This document shows, in pieces, positions 42,671 through 54,497 of a stretch of 64,000 bases of DNA; within the stretch, counting starts at the first letter, position 1; every line of letters begins with the position of its first letter. This DNA comes from Tieghemostelium lacteum (taxonomy: Eukaryota; Evosea; Eumycetozoa; Dictyosteliales; Raperosteliaceae). The translations under genes were made by a program, and so were the position numbers. The stretch lies in contig LODT01000010.1 of NCBI GenBank assembly GCA_001606155.1, positions 36,175 to 100,174 of the forward strand. The letters run 5' to 3'. The notes under the pieces were generated by a model that was not told the DNA's origin, searched no databases, and saw nothing but the letters and a program-made list of their open reading frames with translations.

Positions 42671-43800
42671 CAATTAAATTTGATACCAGTTTACCGGTGG
42701 ATTATCATATAAATTTCTTTAGAAATAAAGTATTAAAGTAAATAAAGAAGGGATATTTTATTTCAAAAACATGATATCTCTCCCAATAGGGGGTTTATAT
42801 GTCTTAATTATAGTCGTGTAGTCGTTATGTTATCAGCAGAAGAAAAACCTTTCTACACACCGAAGATTATAAATATTCTAAGCTAGTGTAGGAAAAGATG
42901 ATCCTCATCTAAGGACAACTTTGGAGTGGTGTATACCCACGGACCATACCAATTGAACAATCTGAAAACACAAAATGTATTCACTGTGTTTATATCTGCT
43001 CTACATCAGAGGTGCTATTTTAGTTGATTGATGGAGATTAGCCTGCTCATTGATTTTTTGGGAGTATTGATGGAGCGAAGGGATTTATCTAAAAAAAAAA
43101 TATCAAATTTAATTCAAAATAATTAATTTTCCAAACTAAACGAGTGAACAGAAAAATCGTGCAATATAAAAAACTAACAAAATTTTAAATACTCTTTGCA
43201 ATTTAGTAATTGTATTATGAATATGACGAATTATTTATGTTTCGTAATGGATGCCAAAAGGTTTACCGAATAGCTAAACCTTAGCCGGTATACCGAATAG
43301 GTATACCGCGGTTACTTACCAATAAATCAGTAAACTTACCAGTAATTAATGGTATGGTAACTTACCTTAACCCCTAATACCGTACCAAAATACCAATTTT
43401 AAACACAAAACAAAAGATACAAACAAAATTTTATTTTATAAATAAACTCCCAGCTGATGTCTGCTTGGTGAGCTTTCTCAGTGTAATTAAAGTAATTAAA
43501 AAAAAAATAAAAAATAAATGCTGGAATCAATACTCAACATCTACAACGGCAAATATATTGTTCAACTTAAAGAAAAATAAGAATACAGAGAAATGATTGA
43601 GCTACATTCATTTTATTGAAGTATTTGCATTCATTTTTGTTAATATTTTAAGATTTGTAGTAAATGATTATAAATGATGATAAAATTTATCATGATTGTA
43701 AATTTTTTTGGATTACCACTGGTATTAAAGTCTACCAATAGCATACCAATTTACTGGTGGATTTTCATATTTCTTTACTTGTGCTCTTTCCAATTGTGTA
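42671..43800. mobile_element. Retrotransposon mosaic with TACC-rich repeats (second island flank)
   Basis: 42690-42945 repeats 35335-35610 in the same orientation at about 85% by eye. TACC/GGTA-rich tracts lie at 42680-42700, 43260-43400 and 43697-43780; the last matches 35273-35345. 43430-43515 carries the 3' end of the non-LTR family (TTGGTGAGCTTTCTCAGTG core) with A-rich tail on the plus strand, opposite to the copy at 35049-35110. 43515-43560 resembles 4555-4600. No open frame is intact. The pieces border FNIP protein 3 within a few dozen bases. Confidence 0.55.
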
Positions 43801-43805
43801 GATTT

Positions 43806-45752
43806 TCAAATAACAAGAGATCTAGTATTGATAATTGAACAAAATGGAGGAATAATACAATCTTTTAGAATACCTGTGTTTGGAACGAAAATTTTCCTTA
43901 ATGTAGTTGGTAAAAGATTTCTTGGTATTTGTTGTGAGTATTGATTTACCAAAACCAGAGTTCTCAATGCAGATGGTAATTGATAATCAGGTAGAAACAC
44001 GGCATTAAATCTAGCACCTGTATTAAGATAGTGTACTGTTGATGGTATACATCTAGGATCAAAATCATATTCCAGTAAAGTTTGTAAGAATATACCATAG
44101 ACTACTTCAATTCTTTCTAAACCCTCTAATACACCTGATTGTAGAGTTTCATAACAGAGATATGGTATTTTCAAAACTTTTAATGACTTTGGTAATTGGT
44201 TTTCTAGTATTGGAATTTTGTAATTTGTTCCTGTAATCTCTAGACTCTGTAACTTTTTACATGGTAATATAAGTCCATTTTCAATGTAGGAATATAAATT
44301 TATATTCAGAGATTCAAGTGACTCTGGAAGAGATCCCAATTCAATTTGGTGATCTCTTAGAGATCCACAAAGTTGAAGTGACTTTAAAGTAGATGGGAGA
44401 TGCCCTTTTTGTATTTTTTGATTGAATTTACTATCCATTACCAATGTTTCTAAACCCTCTGGAAAAGATCCAAAAAGTATTGAATGATTGAACTCACTTA
44501 AAATTAGAATTTTTAAATTCTTTGGAAGTGAATGTGGTTCAATTTGTCTATTAAATGATTTAATGTTAAGTTCCTCAACTGTATCTGGAAACAGTCCTTC
44601 AACAATAGCACTATTAAAATGAGTGAGTTCAATTTTCTTTAGTCTATTATGTAACCAATTTGGTTCAATTAAATTGGATTTTAGTTCACCCATAGATAGT
44701 GATTCCAAATTTATAGAAAATAGACTAGCGCTCACCCTAGCAAAGTTGGTGTTTAGATAGGAAACATGTTTTACACTTCTTGGTATTTGAGGTATTTCAC
44801 AGCCCTTTGCGAAACCGTGAAGAATCAGTGTCTCCAAACCCATTGGAAATGCATCATTATCAATAACACCATCAAATCCAGAACCTATTTTCAAATACTT
44901 TAAAGTACTAGGAAATAATCCATTTACAATATGAAATTGTAAATGATGTACACCTAAATTCAGTGTTTCTAGGCCATGATTTAAGTCACCAACTTTGAAT
45001 GAGTATCTACAATATGAAGGTAATGTAACACTAACCAATGTCCTTGGCATAACTTTACTCCAATCAAACCCTTCATATGCAAAACCATAAAGAATAGTTA
45101 AATCAGTCACACTATCAGGTATCATACCAATTTCTAATTTCAAATTAAAAGCATTACCTATAACCAATGTTCTAACTGTATTGGGAAATTTAAATTCTTT
45201 ACATTCAAGTAATAGAGGATCAGTATAATCACCATATATATTATTATGACCCAATATCAATGTTGTAAAATTTACACCAAATAAAGCATGTATATCAATA
45301 AAAGTAACGGGATGATTGCTATAGACTTTCAATAAAAAATAGGTAGTTTTTAGAGATTCTATAAAAATGTCATCACCATTCTTTTTTGCCAATTCAAGCA
45401 TTTCTCTAAAGTACTGGTACTCTTGATTAGTCCTAAATGTTAGGTTTCTAAATAATCTCGGTAATCTATTATACAATTTAGAATGCTCTATTTTAACTTC
45501 ATTATTATTATTCTTATTTGATTTACTTTTATTGATGAAATTATTAAACCATGATTTTACGATTTTTTGTTGCATTTCTTGTTTTTTCTCTATCAAACTC
45601 CTCTGATAAAAATAAGATAATGGGAAGTTATTCCATTGTACATTGAATCTATATTGATAATATACTTTACAACTACTTAAAAAATACAAAATTTCAATAT
45701 CATTTGTTAAGAGTGATAATATGTATTTTAATACAAAAAGGGGTAAATTCAT
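43806..45752 (-). CDS. FNIP-repeat protein 3
   Basis: A single-exon 648-residue protein beginning MNLPLFVLKYILSLLTNDIE, with the F-box-like N-terminal helices and LSSCKVYYQYRFNVQWNNFPL that all three window paralogues share. FNIP-type repeats follow to the end (GMIPDSVTDLTI, GSFPEGLETLVM, GSLPESLESLNI, SKFNQKIQKGHLPSTLKSL). It is more diverged from proteins 1 and 2 than they are from each other. The stop lies directly beside retrotransposon DNA, so the native 3' flank has been replaced. Function unknown. Confidence 0.88.
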   Translation of the reverse strand: MNLPLFVLKYILSLLTNDIEILYFLSSCKVYYQYRFNVQWNNFPLSYFYQRSLIEKKQEMQQKIVKSWFNNFINKSKSNKNNNNEVKIEHSKLYNRLPRLFRNLTFRTNQEYQYFREMLELAKKNGDDIFIESLKTTYFLLKVYSNHPVTFIDIHALFGVNFTTLILGHNNIYGDYTDPLLLECKEFKFPNTVRTLVIGNAFNLKLEIGMIPDSVTDLTILYGFAYEGFDWSKVMPRTLVSVTLPSYCRYSFKVGDLNHGLETLNLGVHHLQFHIVNGLFPSTLKYLKIGSGFDGVIDNDAFPMGLETLILHGFAKGCEIPQIPRSVKHVSYLNTNFARVSASLFSINLESLSMGELKSNLIEPNWLHNRLKKIELTHFNSAIVEGLFPDTVEELNIKSFNRQIEPHSLPKNLKILILSEFNHSILFGSFPEGLETLVMDSKFNQKIQKGHLPSTLKSLQLCGSLRDHQIELGSLPESLESLNINLYSYIENGLILPCKKLQSLEITGTNYKIPILENQLPKSLKVLKIPYLCYETLQSGVLEGLERIEVVYGIFLQTLLEYDFDPRCIPSTVHYLNTGARFNAVFLPDYQLPSALRTLVLVNQYSQQIPRNLLPTTLRKIFVPNTGILKDCIIPPFCSIINTRSLVI

Positions 45753-45795
45753 TGTATATTTTTTTTAAAAATTTCAACAAGTTTTTATCAGAAAA

Positions 45796-48700
45796 ATGAA
45801 AAAATCGAATATATTAGATTTTGATGATAATGATAGTTCTGAAATTGAAGTATTAAAAGTTCAATTACAACAAAATGATGACCCAGAATTACTTAGAGGT
45901 ATGATTTATAATAATATTATATTTCTAAGAAAGTAATTTCTAATACACTGATACTATATTAGATACATTATTGGATTTGTTTAAAAAATATCAGAATCAA
46001 CCTGAATATTTAAAATATTTATTATATTATTTGAAACATCTCCAAATAACAAACAATATTTTGAGTTTTATCACTTTATCTTCAGTACCATTTATCATTT
46101 TAAATAAGTGTATGGAATATCATGAATTAAATACTGATTGTGTAGAAATAATTCTATCAAGTCGTTGGATTAAAAATGAATTAAATGATTGGCAATCTAA
46201 AGAATTAAAATTACAAATTTTACGTGTAAAGTATACCAAACTGCCTTTATCAATACTATTAATTAATTACTAATATATATTTAAAGAGTAATATATATTC
46301 ACAAGATTTGGTAAAAAAATATATGGAGGACATTGAAGATGTTGAAATGTCTGACTATAATCTAGTCAAAGATTATATTATTAGATATCATAAAGTACAT
46401 TCTGATTTTCCAAATTGGTATTTTGAAAAACTCTATATTCTAGCAGAGGATAATGATTATAACAAGAACATTGAAGATTTGGTTTCATTCGGTCTTGCCT
46501 ATCTACAAAAACTGATAAAATCTAGTGATCCAAATCAATTGACTAGAATAGAATGTTATACACATGCATTAAATGACAAGATAGAACCTCAACTATACAA
46601 CATGATTTGTACTTCTGTCACTAATTTAGAACCAGAAAAGTTTTGTCACCTCTTATCATTTTTCACTGATGACTCTAAAACAATACAACAACACATGGAA
46701 TCTGGTGAGATTATTGAATTCATTGAGAAGTATCAATTTAAATACACTCATGATTTCATTGATAAATTCTCAAAATTTCTCAATAGGGGTGATTTTATGA
46801 AGGTCTATCAAAGATTGTTAACAACAGAAAGATATAGCAATATCCAGAAACTGATAACATCAAATATCTCAAAAGTAGATATATTTGATAACCAATGGGC
46901 TAAAAAGTTTATCTTTGAAGATTCTAAAAATGCAATCACCAAGAATTTGTTTTATAATATCCTTCAACCCGTTTTATTGGTACTAAAATTGAAGTTATTG
47001 TCTAAAGAGGATATGGAAAAGTTTGCAGTAGCGTTTGGTACATTTGTGTTTAATACCAGGTTAACAAATCTAAAATTTAATTTAGAGGTTGTACTGGAGA
47101 TATATAGTCTTCTTGGTAAGAAGAGATATAAGGAACTTGTTGAATATATAATGAAATACCTTAATACTATTCCAAATGGTGATTCTCATTTATATACAAT
47201 TGCAACTATATTGGCAAAGAAATTTCCAGTGGAATTTAAACCTCACAGAGGTACAATTAACGCAATTGCTGAGAAAGATTTGTTAGCCAAACGTCTTGAT
47301 AGTGCAATGATAGATTTTCTATGTGTAGCTGGTGAAGAATTAACAGCCTTTAGAAAACTAATAATTGTATCAATTATAGAATTCAGAACTATTCGTTATG
47401 TTATACCAGAATTTAAAATTGAACAACTCTTGGGTTCTTTTAAAATCTATCCATTGATATACTCAGATGATTCACGATTATTCTCAATGTTGAATTCTAA
47501 TCTTACGCTGTCTATGGTTTATATCAAGATGACTAATCATGCTGAGGATTGTGACAAACCAATTAAAATGGTATCTAAAATATTGGTGGATTTAATTGAA
47601 AAGATTGCAAATTCTTTTGGTAACACTAAAGAATCAGTATTTCAGAGAATTATAACTGATCAGGGTAGAGGATTGGAGAATTTGACTGTATCACCACATG
47701 AAATTCCAGAAAAACATAAATTCACCTTTAAGGTACCTATTAACCTTACAAGGATGGCTTATATTGATGTACACTATAAGATTTTGATTGCTACTGGTGT
47801 TCTACTTGGTTTGGATGCTATGGCATATAGATTTATAGTTCTAGATAGAGTATATCTTGAAGAGTCTTCAGACTGGATTGAAAATGGAACTTTATTTGAC
47901 ATTCTTTTACAAAAGGATAGTTCAAAGTTAGTAAAGTTTATAGACTCAACTATAACTATTCTACCAAAACAACACTTTAAAAAGCTATTATTCAAGTATC
48001 CTCAGTTTGTATTAGAAAGTCTAGAATTTCAGAAACAAAAAAATACACGAATTGATGAGGAAATTAAATTAGAGATAAAGTATATTCAAGCAGAATCCTT
48101 ATATTGTCTGTTATCAGAAACACCAATGCAATTAGAAACTCTCATACAATATAGAAAAACAATCACTGTGGAACATATTCTAAGTTTAATCATAGAATAT
48201 CTGTTTCAAACTGATGTATTCACACCTAATATTCCATTGGTATCCAAAAGTTTTTTTTCAGCAACCTCCAAAGCTATTTCAAGACCTGGTGTAAACCTTT
48301 TATATCTATCTTCATTGTCATCAGCATGTTTAACAAATCCATTACATTTGTTAAAGTATCCAGTTACTGAAATTGAATATACATCTCTTCCTAAATTGTC
48401 TAGCGACCTTTATAGCCATATCGAATACATAGTTGTTGACACCTCAGTTAATTTTTATATTCATTTCACACAATTGAAAAAGATTCGTACGATAGACCAA
48501 GAATTCTTGATTTTGGCTTTAGAATTACTAGACCAAAGTAAAGACACTATAGAAGAGATAATTATTGAGGGTTTAGTGGATCCTTATGGTATAAATATGG
48601 TTGTTGGATATGTAGAGCTCTTAAATTTTTTAATGTCAATGGAAGAGGGTAAATCAAAACTAAAACGTTTGTCTTTGACATTCAGGGGCTATAGTGACAA

Positions 48701-49283
48701 TTTAGATAATGACCTACCAGAATTGAAAAATATTTTACATTGGGTAAAGGATATACAATTTATCTATAGGGAATTTGATTTGGATTTGGATTCGCAAAAA
48801 CATCTACCTTTTCTACTATCAAATTTTAATAATATAGAAATGGTATTGTTTAAAGAAATTGATAGAATAGGCCAATTTTCTGACAGTAGTTTAGTTAGCG
48901 TATTTAGATTAGTTTTACTTTCTGAAATTGATCAAATTGATCTATCACCAATACTAAAATTAAAAAGTATACAAAATTTAGAAATATTTGGAAACGATTT
49001 TTGTACTCTAAAATTAATCTCCAAGTACATTAATGTGATTAAAGAGAATCTCAAGAATTTAAAAACAATGACATTGATGATGGAAATTAAGACCATTTCA
49101 AATGAGATTGCTAACAGTTCTAACGAATTTAGTAATTTCTTTTATTTATGCTCAACAATCCCAAGTTTGACAACAGTGAAACTACTGAATAATACCAATT
49201 CTAAAATTCCTATATTACCTGACTTTTCCAAAGTCAATTCAGGTAAATTTAAAAATTATAATGATATCTTATTTAAAATTTAA
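45796..49283 (+). CDS. Large helical protein of unknown function
   Basis: Three exons (45796-45898, 45963-46225, 46287-49283) give 1120 residues; introns are GTATGA...TTAG and GTAAAG...AAAG. The first exon encodes an acidic start (MKKSNILDFDDNDSSEIEVL). The protein is almost entirely predicted helix, without low-complexity runs. The last 350 residues have spaced Leu/Ile strands (IEYIVVDTS, LKRLSLTFRGY, IQNLEIFGNDF, LKTMTLMMEI) that resemble leucine-rich repeats, after a vertebrate-ankyrin/HEAT-like helical array. I do not recognise the family; dictyostelids contain many such large solitary proteins. Its divergent neighbour FNIP 3 starts 43 bp away. Confidence 0.8.
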
Positions 49284-49360
49284 AATATAAATATATAGAT
49301 TTAATCCATATTTATTTATAGGTTTGTTTTTTTAAAACATTTAAAAATATAAATGTTTAT

Positions 49361-49873
49361 TTATAATTTCTTCAAGATATCTTCTGCTGATGATTTTTCA
49401 TAAGCTGCACCATTTTCAATTTCAGCCACTGTTACAATTCCATTATCAATTACTAAAGCATATCTGACTGTTCTTTGAGTACCAAGACCCATACCAGAAC
49501 CATCCATTTGAGCACCAATCTTTTTGGTAAATTCAAAGTTACCATCAGAAAGCATGGTTACACCTTGAGCTTTGGTATTGTGAATATCTTCGAATGCTAA
49601 CATCACAAATGGATCATTAGTGGAAATACAGTAGATAGCATCAACACCTTTAGCTCTAATTTCTTTGTGGAGTTTTAAATAAGATGGTAAATGCTCAGCA
49701 GTACAAGTTGGAGTGTATGCACCTGGAATAGCAAATACTACAACCTTTTTATTGAGGAACAAGTCGTTGGATTCTACTTTTTTAGCCATGGAGCAGACTC
49801 CATCTACTTCTGGTGTAGCAGTCCAGAGTATTGAATTATATTGATCAATTTTATCACCTACTTTAATGGCCAT
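49361..49873 (-). CDS. prdx5: Type II peroxiredoxin (PRDX5-like)
   Basis: A single-exon 170-residue thiol peroxidase. The peroxidatic site is P-x-x-x-T-x-x-C in VVFAIPGAYTPTCTAEHLPSYL (Cys57); a second Cys at 82 (AIYCIST) is placed like the resolving Cys of plant type II Prx. Further family blocks are NDPFVMLAF and MDGSGMGLGTQRTVRYALVIDNGIV. No mitochondrial presequence or C-terminal SKL is visible, so the protein is probably cytosolic. It reduces H2O2 and alkyl peroxides at the expense of thioredoxin or glutaredoxin. Convergent with the 1120-aa gene, 77 bp apart. Confidence 0.93.
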   Translation of the reverse strand: MAIKVGDKIDQYNSILWTATPEVDGVCSMAKKVESNDLFLNKKVVVFAIPGAYTPTCTAEHLPSYLKLHKEIRAKGVDAIYCISTNDPFVMLAFEDIHNTKAQGVTMLSDGNFEFTKKIGAQMDGSGMGLGTQRTVRYALVIDNGIVTVAEIENGAAYEKSSAEDILKKL

Positions 49874-50320
49874 TTTATTATTGTTATTAGTTTACTTGTT
49901 TGTTGTTTGTTTGTTTTAACTTGTTGTTAATTGAATAACTAAAAACAATTTGTTTTGAATTTATATAATTATAGACAGAAGTAGAAGATATTCCACTTCT
50001 TTGTTCCTCAAAAAAAATTGGAATTTACAAAAAGACTTAGAATAAAATTGTGGTTTGGAAAATGGTGAAATTCAATCAATGAGAAATTTCAATGAATTTA
50101 TTATTGAATTAGATATTAATAAAATATCTTTCCAAATGGATTAGATATTAATAAATTGTCTTTCCAATTTAACGATAGGTGACATCAACACAAAATTTGA
50201 GTTTTAATAAAATGCCTATTGGAAATTTGGATATCAGAATACAAAGTGGTGTAGGTTGAATATGGTACTATTAGATAATAGTTAGAATAATGTATGAAAT
50301 ATTAAAACTTTTACAGGTAT
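49874..50320. other. Intergenic with a small tandem duplication
   Basis: Upstream of the peroxiredoxin gene. At about 50107-50171 a unit containing TTAGATATTAATAAA and TCTTTCCAA is repeated twice (about 35 bp each). No open frame or RNA gene was recognised. Confidence 0.5.
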
Positions 50321-51487
50321 TTATTTTGTAAATTTATAAATATATCTATTAAAACCTTCGAAACTCTTTTTGATATTTTTGTTATTATTGTTTTCAATAT
50401 TCGATTCACTTGTAGTTGTTGTAGTTGTTGTTGTTTGTTGCTGTGTACTAGTTTCAGTGGATAGCATTTCAATGTCATTTGTGGGTGTATCACCTTTAGT
50501 ACCACTATTATTAGTTGGTGGTTGAAGAGTTTTTACAGTTGATTTTGGATCAAATAGAATTTCAACAGATTTAAAATGAACTTGATTTAAAAGAAAATCT
50601 TGAAATTCATTTGGTTTCAGTTTGATATCTTTATAATTGGATTGAAAGATTTCAGACATTTTTAAACGTTTTTTGTATCCTTTAAAATCTTGTGGTTCAA
50701 ATATAAATATACCACCAACTTTCAGGAGATTGTAAATTTTAAAAAAGAATTTCTTTATTCCTTCGTCACCCCAATTCAAGTGTATCCATTTTGATATACT
50801 CAAAGCCATAATAACATCATAGGAATTCTTGTGATCTATAATCACATTTTCATAAAGAAAATTCTGACAGATAAATGAGATATTATAAGGATACTGATTC
50901 TGATGACTGGTAATAATTCTAAATGACAATGGTATAAAATAGTATTTGTCTATAGGTCTACTATACTTTAACCCATTTGAAACCTGAACATTACTACTCT
51001 CACTATTATCTACCATTACCGTTGAAGGTTTAGATTTGAATTCATTTTTTATACTATTCAATTTATAATTAGCTTTTTGAATTAAATGTTGATCAATATC
51101 AACACCAATCATTGAGATTGGTTCATAATCCTTTACTATTTATCATTTGTATTAGATTAGTTGTCTTTTATGTGAAGGTTAGTATTACATACCAATTTTA
51201 AAAGTAACATCACCTGAATTACAGCCTATATCCAAACATTTCTTTTGATAAAATAGGCTTTTGATGAGTATTTTAAATCTAGAATCATCACTATCATTTC
51301 TATAATTATAATATCCATGATAATTACCATAAATACTCTGACTATTGTGGTCTTTTTTTATTAATTTTAATGTTTCATCACTAAACTCTTGACTTTTATA
51401 TTTTTTTTCTTGTGGTTGGTCATCTTTATCTTTTTCTTTTAAATTTTCTAGTTCAGATACATCCGTTGGATTATCTTTACGCTTCAT
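50321..51487 (-). CDS. Bin3/MePCE-type RNA 5'-phosphate methyltransferase
   Basis: Two exons (51487-51193, 51135-50321; 57-nt intron GTATGT...AATAG) encode 369 residues. The SAM-binding motif CLDIGCNSGDVT is in exon 1, and post-I MIGVDIDQHLIQKA starts exon 2. The Bin3 signature follows: YDVIMALSISKWIHLNWGDEG, GGIFIFEPQDF, IQ-SNYKDIKLKPNEF and the ending FEGFNRYIYKFTK. Enzymes of this family methylate the gamma phosphate of 7SK, U6 or other Pol III transcripts (MePCE) or tRNA/pre-miRNA ends (BCDIN3D). A Ser/Thr/Gln-rich insertion precedes the last strand. A Lys/Glu-rich N-terminal tail of about 60 residues is likely nuclear. Target RNA is not deducible. Confidence 0.92.
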
Positions 51488-51560
51488 AAAATCTGTAAAA
51501 AAATGAAAAATTAGAAAAAAAACTGGTCTTAATGTATAAAAGTGGGGGAAATTTAATTAT

Positions 51561-53321
51561 TTATTTTAATTTAAAAAGTTGATGTAAATCTATATTTGGA
51601 TGATTTTGAGTAAAATATGGTTTTAATATATAAAAGTATTCTTTGATATCTTCAGTAGTATAAGTATGTATTAAATTGAGTATTGTGAGAATTTCTTGGT
51701 GTTGATTGCTCTCTATAAATTTAGATAACAATGGAGCCCAAAGATAAAATTTAGAATAGTTTGAGTCTTTTTCTTTTTCAATGATATTGATAAAGTAACT
51801 GGAAGTTAAAATCTCTACTACATTATTATGAATGACAGTACTCTGAGTGGCACTCTCACAAAGGTACTTCAAAATCAATACAAAAGTTCGTTTATCTGCA
51901 ATTTGTTGGTTTACTGAATACTGAAAGACATTCCAAGCCTCTGTAATCTGATCTCTTCTGAGATAGGATCTAATCAGTGTATTATAGACATCTATATTCT
52001 TACTGAAATCCATAGACTTTGAATGTGCATAGGAAATCTCAGTTTTTATAATTTCAGTGAGATCATATTCCACCTTTTTACCTTGTACATGATGTGTATG
52101 TTCAATGGATTCCAAAGCTCTGAGATAGTGTACAAATATTTTATGATGGTTTACCAATCCCTTGACTTTTGACCACAAATTCAAAAGGTCAGGGTACTGA
52201 CTAGGTTCGTTCCTAAATGCCCATATCAGAGGGAACAGTGCTTCTCTGTCAATCTCCAATACATTTTTGTATTTTTTGTAGAGATCCAATATCTGTGAAT
52301 GCTTTTTTAGTAATTCCAAACCCTGCATCATGGAACTCACTAGTTTATGGTCCATTTTAAGGTACTGTTGGTTATCCATAACCTGTTGAATGGTATTAGC
52401 CAATCTTGTTGAATTTCCAGATGCCTCAAAATTATTATTGAGACCATTAATCAAACCAGTGTATGAATAGGCATCCAATTTCAAATCATTCTTTTTCATT
52501 TGTTTTATCAAACTGTCACAAAATGTAAATTGTCCAATTTTTGCGAGTTTAGATAAGAGGTAATTCATAGAGATGGTATCAAAAGTCTTTCCGGAATGAC
52601 CTAGTTTATCTAACCATTCCAATGCCAAATCAATCTTATTTATATCCAAGTATCCATTAATGATTATAGTGTATGGTATACATGAGTTATCCGATTCCTC
52701 AGGAATCTGATGAAATATCTCCAATGCCTTGTCCATGTCACCTAACCCTGCGTAACATGCCATCAGTGTAGTTAAAATGAATTTATCTGGTTTCTTCATA
52801 TCCTCTTCTATCTGACCACTACTACTCTCCCTTTGACTGATATGAAATTGAAAATCTTTGTAAACCTGTAATGCCTCATTAAATCTTCTAGCATCTTTCA
52901 AAACTTTCATTGTATTGGTATAAAATTTTTCATCAAACTTATTAAATGGTAAATTCTTTTGATATAATGCCAAAATTTCACCAGATTTGTGTTTTTTCTT
53001 TAATGCTACTGCACTATATTATCAATAAAGATTTTAGATTAATATGTATCTCTTTTATCTTGATTTATAGGTAAATATCTGAAATGTACATACGTATTGT
53101 AATAATCTTTACCAGTTGCATTTTTATTTAAAAAAGCTATTTACTAGATTTCCAAAACCTTTTGGTTTTTCTTCAGTTTGATTAACATTTCCTAATTCTG
53201 TATTATTATTTAGAGTACAAAAGAACTTTCTGTTAAGATAGTAACTATTGTTTTTATATAAATTTCCAAATGAGGATTGATTTAATAATGTTGGTATAGA
53301 TTTAGTCAATCGAGTAAACAT
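51561..53321 (-). CDS. Pentatricopeptide-repeat protein, probably mitochondrial
   Basis: Exon 1 (53321-53094) begins with a basic, Ser/Asn-rich mitochondrial-type presequence (MFTRLTKSIPTLLNQSSFG). It continues to KPKGFGNLVNSF, where one base of the A/T run at 53130-53135 must be dropped to read on into NKNATGKDYYN. Exon 2 (53013-51561) follows an 80-nt intron (GTATGT...TATAG). About ten 35-residue PPR units cover most of exon 2, for example YTIIINGYLDINKIDLALEW, YSYTGLINGLNN and YNTLIRSYLRRDQITEAWNVF. PPR proteins bind organellar RNA and help its processing or translation. Total about 559 residues. The frameshift is probably a homopolymer error. Confidence 0.85.
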
Positions 53322-53439
53322 TATTAAATCTAATTTTATGAAATCGAAACTAAAAAAAATAAAAAAAAAATTTTTAATAATAAAATTTAGCTTTCGGTCG
53401 TTTTTGGATTAATTTTACATTTTTAAGATATGACATAAT

Positions 53440-54402
53440 TTATTGTTTTTGATTTTGTTTATGATATTCTTTTAGAAATTGAAAATAAACATAATTTAAA
53501 CCATATTTCATATCAAACCAATAGTTGATGGCAATAGTTTTGTTAGTTGGTGAATATTGAGCTACACGATGATAATAGAGTGATGGTAGATAGAGTATCT
53601 CTCCCTCGTTAACTTGAATATGAAGTGGATGTGCTCTTTTAATTTCTAGGTATCCCAATGATTCGTTTACCTCTAAAGATTGGCACGGATCTACTGGTAT
53701 CCATGGAACATTCATTGGTGGTTCATCTATTTGTATATTCATATCTTTATCATAGGTAGCACTTTTATACTCTTTTTCATAGAGAAATGGGTAATCTATA
53801 GGAGGTATCAATGTAAATAGTTTAGAACCTCTAACTACACAATATATATTTTCATAAGGATCCTTATGTAGAGATGAAACCGATTCATTACCACCCATCC
53901 AAAAATTCACAGCATCACTCTCCAATCCGAAAGCCTCTTTTGCGAATGATACATTAGAATGTTTAATATCTTTCCATAGATTTTGAAATTCCACATTAAA
54001 TGAATCGTTTTGGTACTGTATATAATAAACTCTCTTATCTTTTGTACTTTTACATTGCTTTTGATTATCTAGTAACTGAAAATACTCTTTAAATGTAAGT
54101 TTCATTTCATAAGGTTTAACAAATAAATCACCTTTAACAGCGTCACCTAAACCATCTGGAGTCACAGCAACTGTTACTTTGGTGTCTTTCATTAGTTCAC
54201 ATAGATAATCATCATCTTTCCATTTAACTAGAGCATCCCAGTCATCTAATGCTCCTGTTATTATAACTGGTCTATTTTGTGATACATAGTCTCTATAGAA
54301 CTCCAATGGTGTGGGTTTACTAATTCTCTCTATATTCTCTACTAAATAAAAATCTTTAGCTTCTTCCTCTAAAATTGTGTACAAATCCTCTCGATTTGAC
54401 AT
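53440..54402 (-). CDS. jmjd7: JmjC-domain protein 7 (JMJD7), 2-oxoglutarate oxygenase
   Basis: A single-exon 320-residue protein, the usual JMJD7 length. Iron-binding triad: His179 and Asp181 in SSLHKDPYENIYCVVRG, and His278 in LYLPSLYYHRV. Other family blocks are RPVIITGALDDWDAL, VTVAVTPDGLGDAV, DAVNFWMGGNESV and KLFTLIPPIDYPFLY. In mammals JMJD7 is a (3S)-lysyl hydroxylase of the translation-factor GTPases DRG1/2. The same role is likely here because the whole catalytic frame is conserved. Tight spacing to the neighbour at 54498, which is transcribed the same way. Confidence 0.93.
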   Translation of the reverse strand: MSNREDLYTILEEEAKDFYLVENIERISKPTPLEFYRDYVSQNRPVIITGALDDWDALVKWKDDDYLCELMKDTKVTVAVTPDGLGDAVKGDLFVKPYEMKLTFKEYFQLLDNQKQCKSTKDKRVYYIQYQNDSFNVEFQNLWKDIKHSNVSFAKEAFGLESDAVNFWMGGNESVSSLHKDPYENIYCVVRGSKLFTLIPPIDYPFLYEKEYKSATYDKDMNIQIDEPPMNVPWIPVDPCQSLEVNESLGYLEIKRAHPLHIQVNEGEILYLPSLYYHRVAQYSPTNKTIAINYWFDMKYGLNYVYFQFLKEYHKQNQKQ

Positions 54403-54497
54403 TTTCGAATAAATGGACTGACTAAATAAAAAGAAATATTAATTAAATTTTTATAGAACAGGAATTCCTGATAAGGGGTGGGGATGAAATTGGTTTA

